From Eubacteriales bacterium (GTDB taxonomy: Bacteria > Bacillota > Clostridia > Lachnospirales > Lachnospiraceae), in assembly GCA_030526265.1 (NCBI GenBank), contig JAUNDE010000006.1, positions 16,887 to 80,886 on the forward strand: a stretch of DNA of 64,000 nucleotides. The letters are read 5' to 3'. Both the position numbers and the translations under genes were made by a program. Of this stretch, positions 53,053-60,839 are shown in pieces. The stretch's first letter is position 1, and every line of letters begins with the position of its first letter. A model generated the notes under the pieces. It was not told the origin of the DNA. It saw only the letters and a program-made list of their open reading frames with translations, and did not search any database.

Positions 53053-53349
53053 ATGGAAAACACGAGAATTAAATATGGTGACAGACTGATCTATATGGAA
53101 GGTGTCTGTGTGGATATTGATGACTGCAGTATCAGCGTAGACCTCAAAGGACGACTTGGATTCTTTAAAGCACCAAAGAGAATGTTTGTGTGCGATGTCG
53201 AACCGAAGGTTGGACAGGAATTTGGTTGGATGATGAGTTTCCCAGAACAGATTTCACCAGAGATTAACAGTAAATATGTTAGTAATATTGAGAAAGAGCG
53301 CGCAAAACAGAAAGAGATGCAGGCTCGCTTAAATAATAAGGAGGATTAA
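53053..53349 (+). CDS. Small conserved protein of the prd cluster
   Basis: A 98-residue soluble protein. YGDRLIYMEGVCVDIDDCSISVDLKGRLGFFKAPKRMFVCD suggests a small beta-barrel-like domain with three Cys, followed by a charged helix (EKERAKQKEMQARLNNKED). I do not recognise a named function; similar small proteins (CBO2463/CBO2479-type) are found in Clostridial proline reductase clusters, but I cannot confirm homology. It sits 22 bases after prdA and 2 bases before prdB, so it may help assembly or stability of the reductase. Confidence 0.7.
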   Translation: MENTRIKYGDRLIYMEGVCVDIDDCSISVDLKGRLGFFKAPKRMFVCDVEPKVGQEFGWMMSFPEQISPEINSKYVSNIEKERAKQKEMQARLNNKED

Positions 53350-53351
53350 AA

Positions 53352-54077
53352 ATGAGTTTAACGGTTGTTAAAGGATTACAATCAGAGATCTTCGTTCCAA
53401 TTACTCCACCGATGGTATGGACACCAGTAGAGAAAGAACTGAAAGATATGACAATCGCTCTTGCTACAGCAGCAGGTGTTCACCAGATTGATCAGGAAAG
53501 ATTCAACCTCGCAGGTGACTTCACATGGAGAAAGATCGATGACAAGTGCCCATCAGACCAGTTAATGGTATCACATGGTGGTTACGATAACGGAGATGTT
53601 AATAAGGACATCAACTGTATGTTCCCTATCGACAGACTTCATGAATTGGTAGAAGAAGGATTTATTAAAGCTACAGCTCCATTCCATGCAGGATTCATGG
53701 GTGGTGGTGGAAACCAGGAGAAATTCAAAGGGGAGACAGGACCGGCAGTTGCTGCAATGCTGAAAGAAGAAGGCGTTGACGGAGTACTCCTCACAGCTGG
53801 ATGAGGTACTTGCCACCGCTCTGCAGTATTGGTGCAGAGAGCGATTGAAGAAGCTGGAATTCCTACAATTATTATTGCAGCTCTTCCACCAGTTGTACGT
53901 CAGACTGGTACACCACGTGCGGTTGCTCCATTGGTTCCAATGGGAGCTAATGCAGGTGGACCACACAACATTCCACAGCAGACAGCTATCGTTAAAGATA
54001 CTCTTAGACAGTTGGTTGAGATCCAGACACCTGGAAAGATCGTACCATTGCCATACGAGTATGTTGCTGTACTCTAA
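53352..54077 (+). CDS. prdB: PrdB, selenocysteine-containing subunit of D-proline reductase
   Basis: A 241-residue subunit read through TGA at 53802-53804, giving Sec151 in TAGUGTCHRSAV. The UxxC-type redox motif is the expected active site, where Sec attacks the alpha-carbon of proline bound as Schiff base to the PrdA pyruvoyl group. Before it lies PFHAGFMGGGGNQ; after it IPTIIIAALPPVVRQTGTPRAVAP. A gene caller that stops at TGA would give two fragments (53352-53804 and from 53829). AAGGAGGA ribosome binding site. Confidence 0.97.
53802..53843 (+). promoter_or_regulatory. Bacterial SECIS element in prdB
   Basis: Starting at the TGA, the stem CTCTGCA (53819-53825) pairs with TGCAGAG (53833-53839) around the loop GTATTGG, with extra G-C pairs below it. 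Distance from TGA to the loop fits SelB recognition. Confidence 0.75.
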
Positions 54078-54095
54078 TTTATAGTGTGAACAATC

Positions 54096-54126
54096 AAAAG
54101 GGAAATGGCTTGTCCATTTCCCTTTT
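54096..54126 (+). terminator. Intrinsic terminator between prdB and prdD
   Basis: A perfect 13-bp stem AAAAGGGAAATGG / CCATTTCCCTTTT with a 5-base loop. It would limit transcription of prdD-prdE relative to prdA-prdB unless another promoter is present in 54127-54252, where I see no clear one. Confidence 0.82.
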
Positions 54127-54252
54127 ATAATGCAAAAATTGTTGCAAACAAATGACTGAAAAGATTGAATAAATTCAGGATTATGCTAAAATATAATCAA
54201 GTATTTCCATGAGCGTAGAAAACAAGAAAAGTCAAAAGGAGGAGCTACGAAA

Positions 54253-55020
54253 ATGGCAGTTGAAGAGAGAAAATTACGACGTCTCACAATCAAGGCATAC
54301 CATATGGATACGGTTGTGATGGGGGATCGTAATGATATTACATCAGGCGGAAAAATGACTGTTTGTAAAGATATTATTCCTGAATTATTGAAGGATGCGA
54401 AACATATCAAAGATATTGATATCCAGGTGATTCAGCCTGGAGACCATGACCGCTGGACAAACACGATTATGGATATTATTCCGATTTCTGCAAAAGTGCT
54501 TGGAGATCTTGGAGAGGGAATCACGCATACAGTTACAGGTGTGTATGTGATGCTTACCGGAGTAGACGTGAATGGAAAACAGTGTCATGAATTCGGCTCT
54601 TCAGAAGGCGTTCTGAAAGATCAGCTTGTGCTGAATCGTGCCGGTACACCAGGTGATAATGATGTGATCATTTCCTTTGATGTTACATTGGCAGCCGGAA
54701 TGGGACAGGAGAGACCGGGCCCTACAGAAGCACATTTGCTGTGTGATAAATTCATCAATATTTTCAGAGATAAATTGAGAAGCTTCAACGGAAATCAGTG
54801 TACGGAAAAACATGTATACAATGACGTTGTGAGACCGGGTGGAAAACGCGTGCTGATCATCAAGCAGGTTGCCGGACAGGGAGCGATGTATGATACGCAT
54901 ATGTTCCCGAAGGATCCTTCAAGCTCGATCGGAACAAAATCCATCATTGATATGGGAAATATGCCGGTGATTATTACACCAAATGAATACAGAGACGGAA
55001 TTATCCGTTCCATGAACTAG
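54253..55020 (+). CDS. prdD: PrdD, paralogue of the PrdA large cleavage fragment
   Basis: A 255-residue protein. From about residue 5 it follows PrdA: LTIKAYHMDTVVMGDRN, IMDIIPISAKVLGDLGEGI, EFGSSEGVLKDQLVLNRAGTPGD, RPGPTEAHLLCDKFI, VYNDVVRPGGKRVLIIKQVAGQGAMYD, ending IIDMGNMPVIITPNEYRDGIIRSMN. The C terminus stops at the point just before the pyruvoyl-forming cysteine of PrdA. AAAAGGAGGAGC ribosome binding site. Role in D-proline reductase is unknown: accessory subunit or maturation factor. Confidence 0.93.
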   Translation: MAVEERKLRRLTIKAYHMDTVVMGDRNDITSGGKMTVCKDIIPELLKDAKHIKDIDIQVIQPGDHDRWTNTIMDIIPISAKVLGDLGEGITHTVTGVYVMLTGVDVNGKQCHEFGSSEGVLKDQLVLNRAGTPGDNDVIISFDVTLAAGMGQERPGPTEAHLLCDKFINIFRDKLRSFNGNQCTEKHVYNDVVRPGGKRVLIIKQVAGQGAMYDTHMFPKDPSSSIGTKSIIDMGNMPVIITPNEYRDGIIRSMN

Positions 55021-55037
55021 GAAAGGAGGAAAAGATT

Positions 55038-55517
55038 ATGGGAATAGGACCATCGACCAAAGAAACTACATTACATCATTTCAGAGATCCGCTTTTGGAG
55101 GTTGTGTCAGAAGATACAGATCTTGACCTTCTTGGAATCCTTCTGGTGGGTTCCCCGGACGGAAATAACGACAAACTGTTTGTTGGAACGAGAGCTGCAG
55201 TTATTGCGGAATCGATGAGAGCAGATGGCGTTATTGTTTCCTGTGATGGATGGGGAAACAGCCATGTAGACTATACGAATACAGTAGAGCAGATTGGAAA
55301 AAGAGGAATTCCGGTAACAGGAATTACATTTAACGGTACTGTTGCTCAGTTCGTGGTTGTAAATGATTATCTGGATGCGATTATTGATATTAATAAGAGT
55401 GCAGACGGAACGGAGACGGACGTTGTTGGTGAAAATAACATGACCAGGTTAGACTGCTTAAAGGCAAAAGCACTGCTGAAGCTCAAAATGCAGAAAAAAG
55501 AAAAAGAGAACAGATAG
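55038..55517 (+). CDS. prdE: PrdE, paralogue of the PrdA small (pyruvoyl) fragment
   Basis: A 159-residue protein starting MGIGPSTKE, which lines up with CIGPASKE of PrdA directly after the cleavage cysteine, and continuing through LGILLVGSPDGNNDKLFV, DGWGNSHVDYTNTVEQIGKRGIPV to the helical C terminus. It has no cysteine at the position of the pyruvoyl precursor. GGAAAGGAGG ribosome binding site. Ends the prd operon ahead of a terminator. Confidence 0.93.
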   Translation: MGIGPSTKETTLHHFRDPLLEVVSEDTDLDLLGILLVGSPDGNNDKLFVGTRAAVIAESMRADGVIVSCDGWGNSHVDYTNTVEQIGKRGIPVTGITFNGTVAQFVVVNDYLDAIIDINKSADGTETDVVGENNMTRLDCLKAKALLKLKMQKKEKENR

Positions 55518-55528
55518 AAAATGAATGA

Positions 55529-55566
55529 AAAAGGCACTGTTGCACATTGTTGTGACAGTGCCTTTT
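55529..55566 (+). terminator. Intrinsic terminator after prdE
   Basis: A 12-bp stem AAAAGGCACTGT / ACAGTGCCTTTT with a 14-base loop. The remaining gap to 55924 (407 bases in all) holds the two regulatory motifs and promoter listed below and no gene. Confidence 0.85.
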
Positions 55567-55697
55567 GGTGTTAAGGGAAACTCTAATTCGTAGAACAAAA
55601 AACTATGGGAAAGATATTTGCCCCAGTGATCGGTTTTTTTGTTTTGCAGAATCGTGTTATTAAAGAATGTAATGATATAAATTGAAATAAGAAAGTA

Positions 55698-55709
55698 TAA
55701 TGACGACAT
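55698..55709. promoter_or_regulatory. Regulatory motif copy 1 (TAATGACGACAT)
   Basis: Full dyad form TAATG-ACGA-CATTA (55698-55711). One of three copies of the motif in the window; 41 bases upstream of copy 2, or about four helical turns. Confidence 0.65.
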
Positions 55710-55729
55710 TAAAATTTATAGTTTCTATA

Positions 55730-55758
55730 TTGACTTTGTAATGACGACATGATAATAT
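55730..55758 (+). promoter_or_regulatory. Sigma-A type promoter of the NSS transporter
   Basis: TTGACT (55730-55735), 17-base spacer, TAATAT (55753-55758). Motif copy 2 (55739-55750) fills the spacer. The leader to the ATG at 55925 is about 160 bases. Confidence 0.68.
55739..55750. promoter_or_regulatory. Regulatory motif copy 2 (TAATGACGACAT)
   Basis: Lies in the spacer of the NSS promoter, where a bound regulator would block RNA polymerase. Confidence 0.65.
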
Positions 55759-55924
55759 GTAATCAGGCAAGGAAGTCAAAAGTAGTATAGAAGATATACA
55801 TGAGGACACTTGCTAATTTTATTGGGGAATCGCATAAAAAAGGAAACAGAAAAGTGGAAGTTCATATAATACATAGTAAACCAGAACTTTTGCAATTTAT
55901 TCGATTCAGAATGGGGGTCATTTT

Positions 55925-57415
55925 ATGGAACAGAAACAAGAAAAATTTAGTACCATAGGGTATATCGCAGCTGCGCTGGGTATGTGTATCGGTACTGGTA
56001 ACGTCTGGCGTTTCCCACGTATTTGTGCAGCGAATGGCGGAGGAGCATTTATTGTAGCATGGACGATCGCAATGCTGATCTTTGCGGTTCCTCTTCTATC
56101 GACAGAGATGGCGATCGGTAAGAAAACGAGACTTGGATGTATTGGTTCCTTCCGTGATTGTGGTGGAAAGAAATATACATGGATGGGATTTTTTGTAACA
56201 GCGGTTTGTTTCTTCCTTATGAGTTATTACTGCGTGCTTCAGGGATACTGCCTTAAATATGCAGTTGGTTCTCTGACATCATTTGAATCAAACCTGACGA
56301 CGGAAACGACAGCGGCGATCTGGACAGCATTTACGGATTCACCTGCACAGGTAATCTTATTCCATGCGATTGGGTTTGCGGTAGCGTGTTTCGTAGTATA
56401 TCAAGGTATTTCCGGTGGTATTGAAAAGTTCTGTAAGGTTGCGATTCCTGGACTTTTTATAATTCTTGTTGGATTGGCAGTATATGCTATGACGTTAAAC
56501 GGATCAAGTCAGGGACTTCAGTATCTTTTCACAATTAAGAAAGAGTACTTATTTGCCCCGAATACATGGATTCAGGCATTTATCCAGGCGGCATGGAGTA
56601 CCGGAGCTGGCTGGGGATTCATTATTACATATGCGAACTATGTAGATGCAAAAGAAGATGTTCCGACAAGCTGTCTGATCATGGGTCTTGGTGATAACCT
56701 CGGAGCAATACTTTCGGCACTTGTAGTCATTCCTGCTATCTGTGCACTTTCTGCAACACCGGAGGCTGCAAATGAGGCATTGGGACAGGGTAACTTTGGT
56801 CTTACATTTATTTACATTTATCAGTTGTTTACAACAATTCCTGGAGGAAGATTTATTTCATTCATTTTCTTTGGATTACTTGCAATTGCAGCGATCACAT
56901 CTTTGTTCTCAATGATCGAAGTGGGAGTGAAGTGTGTGGTAGACCTTGGTGTATCACGTAAGAAAGCAGTTGTTGGTGTTTGCTTCGCCGGCTTCGTAGT
57001 TGGATGCTTCTCAGCATGGTCACTGAACAACATTGATAATCAGGACTGGGTATGGGGTCTTGGACTTCTTGTCAGCGGTGCATTTATTGCGATCCTTGCA
57101 ATCAAATACGGTCTTGAGAAATTACGTAAGGAAGAGGTCAATGGTGAAGGCGCTGATATTCACTTCCCGAAGGCGTACTTCAATACATGCATGTACATTA
57201 TGCCGGTTCTGGTAGCGATTATGGTTGGTTACTGGCTCCTTCAGACAAAAGAGTGGTTCCCGGATACATGGATGAATCCGTTTATCATTCAGGATAACAC
57301 AGGAACGGTATTGCTGCAGTTTGGAGTGGTTATCATAGTTGGTATCCTGCTTGGTAAAACATTTAATAGAAAGACAGCAAAAGGAAAAATAACAAAAGAC
57401 GAAGACTGCAGATAG
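55925..57415 (+). CDS. Sodium-dependent (NSS/SNF family) amino acid transporter
   Basis: A 496-residue membrane protein with about eleven to twelve hydrophobic segments. NSS signatures: GYIAAALGMCIGTGNVWRFPRICAANGGGAF near the N terminus, and AFIQAAWSTGAGWGFIITYANYV in the middle. The GNVWRFP motif defines the Na+ and substrate site. Its place next to prd genes suggests uptake of proline or another Stickland amino acid; the substrate is not proven. A 36-residue MetS-like protein follows and a minus-strand LysR gene is the probable regulator. Confidence 0.93.
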   Translation: MEQKQEKFSTIGYIAAALGMCIGTGNVWRFPRICAANGGGAFIVAWTIAMLIFAVPLLSTEMAIGKKTRLGCIGSFRDCGGKKYTWMGFFVTAVCFFLMSYYCVLQGYCLKYAVGSLTSFESNLTTETTAAIWTAFTDSPAQVILFHAIGFAVACFVVYQGISGGIEKFCKVAIPGLFIILVGLAVYAMTLNGSSQGLQYLFTIKKEYLFAPNTWIQAFIQAAWSTGAGWGFIITYANYVDAKEDVPTSCLIMGLGDNLGAILSALVVIPAICALSATPEAANEALGQGNFGLTFIYIYQLFTTIPGGRFISFIFFGLLAIAAITSLFSMIEVGVKCVVDLGVSRKKAVVGVCFAGFVVGCFSAWSLNNIDNQDWVWGLGLLVSGAFIAILAIKYGLEKLRKEEVNGEGADIHFPKAYFNTCMYIMPVLVAIMVGYWLLQTKEWFPDTWMNPFIIQDNTGTVLLQFGVVIIVGILLGKTFNRKTAKGKITKDEDCR

Positions 57416-57438
57416 AATCAGAAAGAAGGTAATGGATT

Positions 57439-57549
57439 ATGACGATGGATGCAATTATTATGATGGTAATTACACTTGTGGGTTATGTTGGAGGATTCTC
57501 CTATTTCATGGCAAGAGTGTTTAAAAAAGAGAAAGCGAAATCAGCATAG
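57439..57549 (+). CDS. MetS-like small subunit of the NSS transporter
   Basis: A 36-residue single-span membrane protein (MTMDAIIMMVITLVGYVGG, then a basic tail VFKKEKAK). It is too short for usual ORF calling. AGAAGG lies 9 bases before the ATG at 57439. Small proteins of this form (MetS, PF16951) are known partners of NSS-type methionine/alanine importers in Gram-positive bacteria. It is 23 bases after the transporter stop. Confidence 0.75.
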   Translation: MTMDAIIMMVITLVGYVGGFSYFMARVFKKEKAKSA

Positions 57550-57566
57550 ATCGCCCAGTAAAATTA

Positions 57567-57600
57567 GGAAGAAAGCCGGTTGAAAAGCCGGCTTTCTTCC
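57567..57600 (+). terminator. Hairpin after the NSS operon
   Basis: A perfect 13-bp stem GGAAGAAAGCCGG / CCGGCTTTCTTCC with an 8-base loop; little T tract. Confidence 0.65.
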
Positions 57601-57658
57601 TATATATATGTGTGTAAAGAATTGTTTTGTATCTGTGTTAAGAATAATATGATAAAAT

Positions 57659-57701
57659 AAAAAAGTCCCAAGTCTGCGTGAGGTATGGCTTGGGGCTTTT
57701 T
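57659..57701 (-). terminator. Intrinsic terminator of the LysR gene
   Basis: On the minus strand, AAAAAGCCCCAAG pairs with CTTGGGACTTTTT and T residues follow. Works on the plus strand too. Confidence 0.8.
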
Positions 57702-57721
57702 CTGAATTGTAAACATATCGC

Positions 57722-58594
57722 TTAATCATCAAAAAGATAATCTCTGGCGTATTTTAGAAATACTTTTGTAACAGGAGATAAATCTTCTTCTGAAGAATAG
57801 GCAAATCCCAGATTGCGGTAAACATTTGGTTTGATCGGCCGCACTTCGAAGTCACCGCTTCTTCCTCGAAGTAATAGACCCGGGATAACTGTAATGCCTA
57901 AATTGTGTTCTACCATAGAAATAGCACTGAACTCATTGATCGTGTTGTGGCGAATGTGAGGGTTCAGATGATATTTCTGAAAGAGACGGTGAATATCACT
58001 TCCTGGTTTATAATCGGCTGTGATAAAAGGAACTTTATCGAGCAGTTCGATAGGAACTTCGTCAAATTTTGTATAGATGTGATCCTTCGGTAATACAACA
58101 TAAAATGGATCGTTCATAACCGGGAAAAACTGATAAGATTCCCGTTCCTGCTTACTCAGGAAACCAACATCAACACGATGCTGCTGAATCCAAAGCGGAA
58201 GTTCGCTTTCCAGCCCTTCGATGATCTTAAAGTGAATGTCCGGGTGATCTTTCTGGAATTCGTAGATGATCTTTGGAATCCAGTGGATGGAACAGCTTAA
58301 AAAAGTTCCGATTGTAATTGTTCCGATCTGAGCACCTTTCATCGATGCGATCTCTTGATTGACAACTTCGCTTGCGTTTATCATAGCGCGGATAGAAGGA
58401 ATGAGTGCTTTGGCCTCTTTTGTCAAGAAAACACCATGATTGTGTTTGATAAATAGAGGAAGACCAACTTCCTTTTCGAGTGATTTCATCATTTGAGTGA
58501 TCCCTGACTGCGTATAGCCTAATTCCTCTGCGACTCTTGTGAAACTTCCGGTGTCATCAACGGCGAGCATTACTTGGTATTTTTTTGTTTCCAC
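57722..58594 (-). CDS. LysR-family transcriptional regulator, probable controller of the NSS transporter
   Basis: A 290-residue regulator. N-terminal HTH (YQVMLAVDDTGSFTRVAEELGYTQSGITQMMKSLEKE in outline) and a periplasmic-binding-like effector domain. It runs convergent to the transporter gene. The motif TAATGACGACAT occurs in its upstream region (58715-58726) and twice at the NSS promoter, so it may regulate both. GAGGGA ribosome binding site. Confidence 0.9.
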   Translation of the reverse strand: METKKYQVMLAVDDTGSFTRVAEELGYTQSGITQMMKSLEKEVGLPLFIKHNHGVFLTKEAKALIPSIRAMINASEVVNQEIASMKGAQIGTITIGTFLSCSIHWIPKIIYEFQKDHPDIHFKIIEGLESELPLWIQQHRVDVGFLSKQERESYQFFPVMNDPFYVVLPKDHIYTKFDEVPIELLDKVPFITADYKPGSDIHRLFQKYHLNPHIRHNTINEFSAISMVEHNLGITVIPGLLLRGRSGDFEVRPIKPNVYRNLGFAYSSEEDLSPVTKVFLKYARDYLFDD

Positions 58595-58714
58595 TTAAGT
58601 CCCTCCCTTATAACGTAATATATTTTGTGAAAAAAAGATTGAATGTAAATGAATAGAGAGATATAATTAAAAATGAATTATATTCTAAAATTCAATACGA
58701 TATTAACTATGATA

Positions 58715-58726
58715 ATGTCGTCATTA
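58715..58726. promoter_or_regulatory. Regulatory motif copy 3, upstream of LysR
   Basis: ATGTCGTCATTA, the reverse complement of copies 1 and 2, within the dyad TAATG-TCGT-CATTA. It is 121 bases upstream of the LysR start. The 486-base gap 58595-59080 otherwise contains the S10 operon promoter and leader. Confidence 0.6.
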
Positions 58727-58821
58727 ATTTCTTTAATGTCTTTCACATTTCTTATTATATAAAAGTAGAAACGAGAAAACAAGATTGTATCTGCAAAAAT
58801 ACAAAAAAAATCAAAAAAGTC

Positions 58822-58850
58822 TTGAAAACCCCGAAATTATCATATATACT
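58822..58850 (+). promoter_or_regulatory. Sigma-A type promoter of the S10 ribosomal operon
   Basis: TTGAAA (58822-58827), 17-base spacer, TATACT (58845-58850). Predicted leader of about 220 bases before rpsJ. Confidence 0.8.
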
Positions 58851-58856
58851 AAAAAA

Positions 58857-59080
58857 GCTGTGACATGATAGCGTTGAAGCGTGAGGTTGCTGCTGTTTTG
58901 GCAGGTTTTCCGTGGAGCGAATGTCAAGTTAGGAAACTGGCGACAAGTCACTGTACGAAACTATAACGGCCACTGAAATGTGGTAACAACGTGTGAGTTA
59001 CCCACGACACACACGGGAGAGTGTACAGTCACCGCTTGTCGTACTGGATTTAAAAGTACGAAAAGGAGGCGACTTTTTTT
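58857..59080 (+). ncRNA. Structured leader of the S10 operon, likely autoregulatory
   Basis: Paired segments include GACAAG (58942-58947) with CTTGTC (59035-59040), CTGTAC (58951-58956) with GTACAG (59023-59028), and inner hairpins with CCAC/GTGG (58970-58983) and GGTAAC/GTTACC (58982-59002). Near the start codon CGTACT pairs with AGTACG, followed by AGGAGG and a T-rich stretch. In E. coli, L4 controls the S10 operon through its leader; an analogous ribosomal-protein-binding or attenuating leader is likely here. I cannot name an Rfam family with certainty. Confidence 0.65.
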
Positions 59081-59398
59081 ATGGCAAGTCAAGTAATGAG
59101 AATCACTTTGAAAGCTTATGATCATCAGTTGGTTGATGCATCAGCAAAGAAAATCATCGAAACTGTAAAGAAGAATGGAGCACAGGTGAGCGGACCGGTA
59201 CCGCTTCCGACAAAAAAGGAAGTAGTTACAATTCTTAGAGCTGTTCACAAATATAAAGATTCCAGAGAACAGTTCGAGCAGAGAACTCATAAGAGACTTA
59301 TCGATATCATTGCACCAACACAGAAAACTGTGGATGCATTATCAAGATTGGAAATGCCAGCTGGTGTATATATCGACATTAAGATGAAGAACAAATAA
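59081..59398 (+). CDS. rpsJ: 30S ribosomal protein S10
   Basis: A 105-residue protein with [19 protein letters not shown] and [40 protein letters not shown], the S10 core (outlined). First gene of the S10 operon, with AGGAGG 11 bases before the ATG and a T run between. It contacts 16S rRNA and also acts in NusB-mediated antitermination in other bacteria. Confidence 0.98.
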   Translation: MASQVMRITLKAYDHQLVDASAKKIIETVKKNGAQVSGPVPLPTKKEVVTILRAVHKYKDSREQFEQRTHKRLIDIIAPTQKTVDALSRLEMPAGVYIDIKMKNK

Positions 59399-59504
59399 GA
59401 TCAGCAAATATTGAACTTCATCAGGCAACGAAAAATGCAGTAGTTCCTATATTTAGGATGAACACCCAAGTGGCGTTCCGCTGTAAATCAAGGAGGTAAT
59501 TATA

Positions 59505-60188
59505 ATGAAGAAAGCTATCTTAGCTACAAAAGTCGGAATGACTCAGATCTTCAACGAAGATGGTGTGCTTACACCGGTAACAGTACTTCAGGCTGGTCCA
59601 TGTTACGTAACACAGATCAAAACTGTTGAGAACGATGGATACAGTGCTGTACAGGTTGGATTCGTTGACAAGAAAGACAAAATCGTGAACAAAGACAAGA
59701 ACGGAAAGAAAGAGATCGTTCATCGTCACGGATTAACAAAGGCAGAGCAGGGACACTTCGCAAAAGCCGGAGTTACAGGAAAGAGATTTGTAAAAGAATT
59801 TAAATTTGAGAACGCTGAAGAGTATACATTGGCTCAGGAAATCAAAGCTGATATCTTTGAAGCAGGCGATAAAGTAGACGCAACTGCTATCTCAAAAGGT
59901 AAAGGATTCCAGGGCGCGATCAAGAGACACAATCAGCATAGAGGACCTATGACACATGGTTCTAAGTTCCACCGTCATGCAGGTTCCAACGGTGCTGCAT
60001 CTGATCCGAGTAAAGTATTCAAAGGAAAGAAGATGCCGGGACATATGGGAAGCAGAAAGATCACAATTCAGAATCTTGAGATCGTTCGTGTAGATGCTGA
60101 AAACAACCTGCTTCTGGTTAAAGGTTCTGTACCGGGACCAAAGAAATCTTTAGTAACAATTAAAGAGACAGTTAAGGCTTGCAAATAG
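59505..60188 (+). CDS. rplC: 50S ribosomal protein L3
   Basis: A 227-residue protein: [48 protein letters not shown] (outlined) and [16 protein letters not shown], the L3 rRNA-contact loop. About 106 bases separate it from rpsJ, without a clear terminator. AAGGAGG ribosome site. Confidence 0.98.
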   Translation: MKKAILATKVGMTQIFNEDGVLTPVTVLQAGPCYVTQIKTVENDGYSAVQVGFVDKKDKIVNKDKNGKKEIVHRHGLTKAEQGHFAKAGVTGKRFVKEFKFENAEEYTLAQEIKADIFEAGDKVDATAISKGKGFQGAIKRHNQHRGPMTHGSKFHRHAGSNGAASDPSKVFKGKKMPGHMGSRKITIQNLEIVRVDAENNLLLVKGSVPGPKKSLVTIKETVKACK

Positions 60189-60218
60189 GCTTAACGGAAG
60201 AAAGGAGGAACGCTAGAG

Positions 60219-60839
60219 ATGGCAAACGTAGCAGTTTACAATATCGAAGGTAAAGAAGTTGGTACAATGGAACTGAACGATGCTGTATTCGGTGTAGAGG
60301 TTAACGAACACTTGGTACACATGGCAGTTGTAAACCAGCTTGCAAATAAACGTCAGGGTACACAGAAAGCAAAAACTCGCTCAGAAGTATCTGGTGGCGG
60401 AAGAAAACCATGGAGACAGAAAGGAACAGGTCATGCAAGACAGGGTTCTACAAGATCTCCACAGTGGACAGGTGGTGGAGTTGTATTTGCACCAACACCA
60501 AGAGATTATTCTTTCAAAATGAATAAGAAAGAAAAGAGAGCAGCTCTCAAATCAGCTCTTACATCAAGAGTAGAAGAGAACAAATTCATCGTAATCGATG
60601 AGATCGCTCTTACAGAGATCAAGACAAAGAGCATCGCAAACATGCTTAAAGGATTAAATGTTGAAAAGGCATTGGTAGTATTGGAAGACGGAAATACAAA
60701 CGCCGAGATTTCTGCAAGAAATATCGCTGATGTTAAGACAGCTAAGACAAATACAATCAACGTATTCGACGTATTGAAATACAATACAGTAATCGCAACA
60801 AAAGCAGCTGTTGAAAAAATTGAGGAGGTGTACGCATAA
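60219..60839 (+). CDS. rplD: 50S ribosomal protein L4
   Basis: A 206-residue protein: [23 protein letters not shown] and the rRNA-binding loop [30 protein letters not shown] (outlined). In other bacteria L4 binds the S10 leader to repress the operon. Overlaps the rplW start by one base. Confidence 0.98.
   Translation: MANVAVYNIEGKEVGTMELNDAVFGVEVNEHLVHMAVVNQLANKRQGTQKAKTRSEVSGGGRKPWRQKGTGHARQGSTRSPQWTGGGVVFAPTPRDYSFKMNKKEKRAALKSALTSRVEENKFIVIDEIALTEIKTKSIANMLKGLNVEKALVVLEDGNTNAEISARNIADVKTAKTNTINVFDVLKYNTVIATKAAVEKIEEVYA

Noticed and set aside
53802-53804. TGA as the stop of prdB
   Set aside because: The frame continues with strong PrdB similarity to 54077, a SECIS-like hairpin follows and the full Sec machinery is present.
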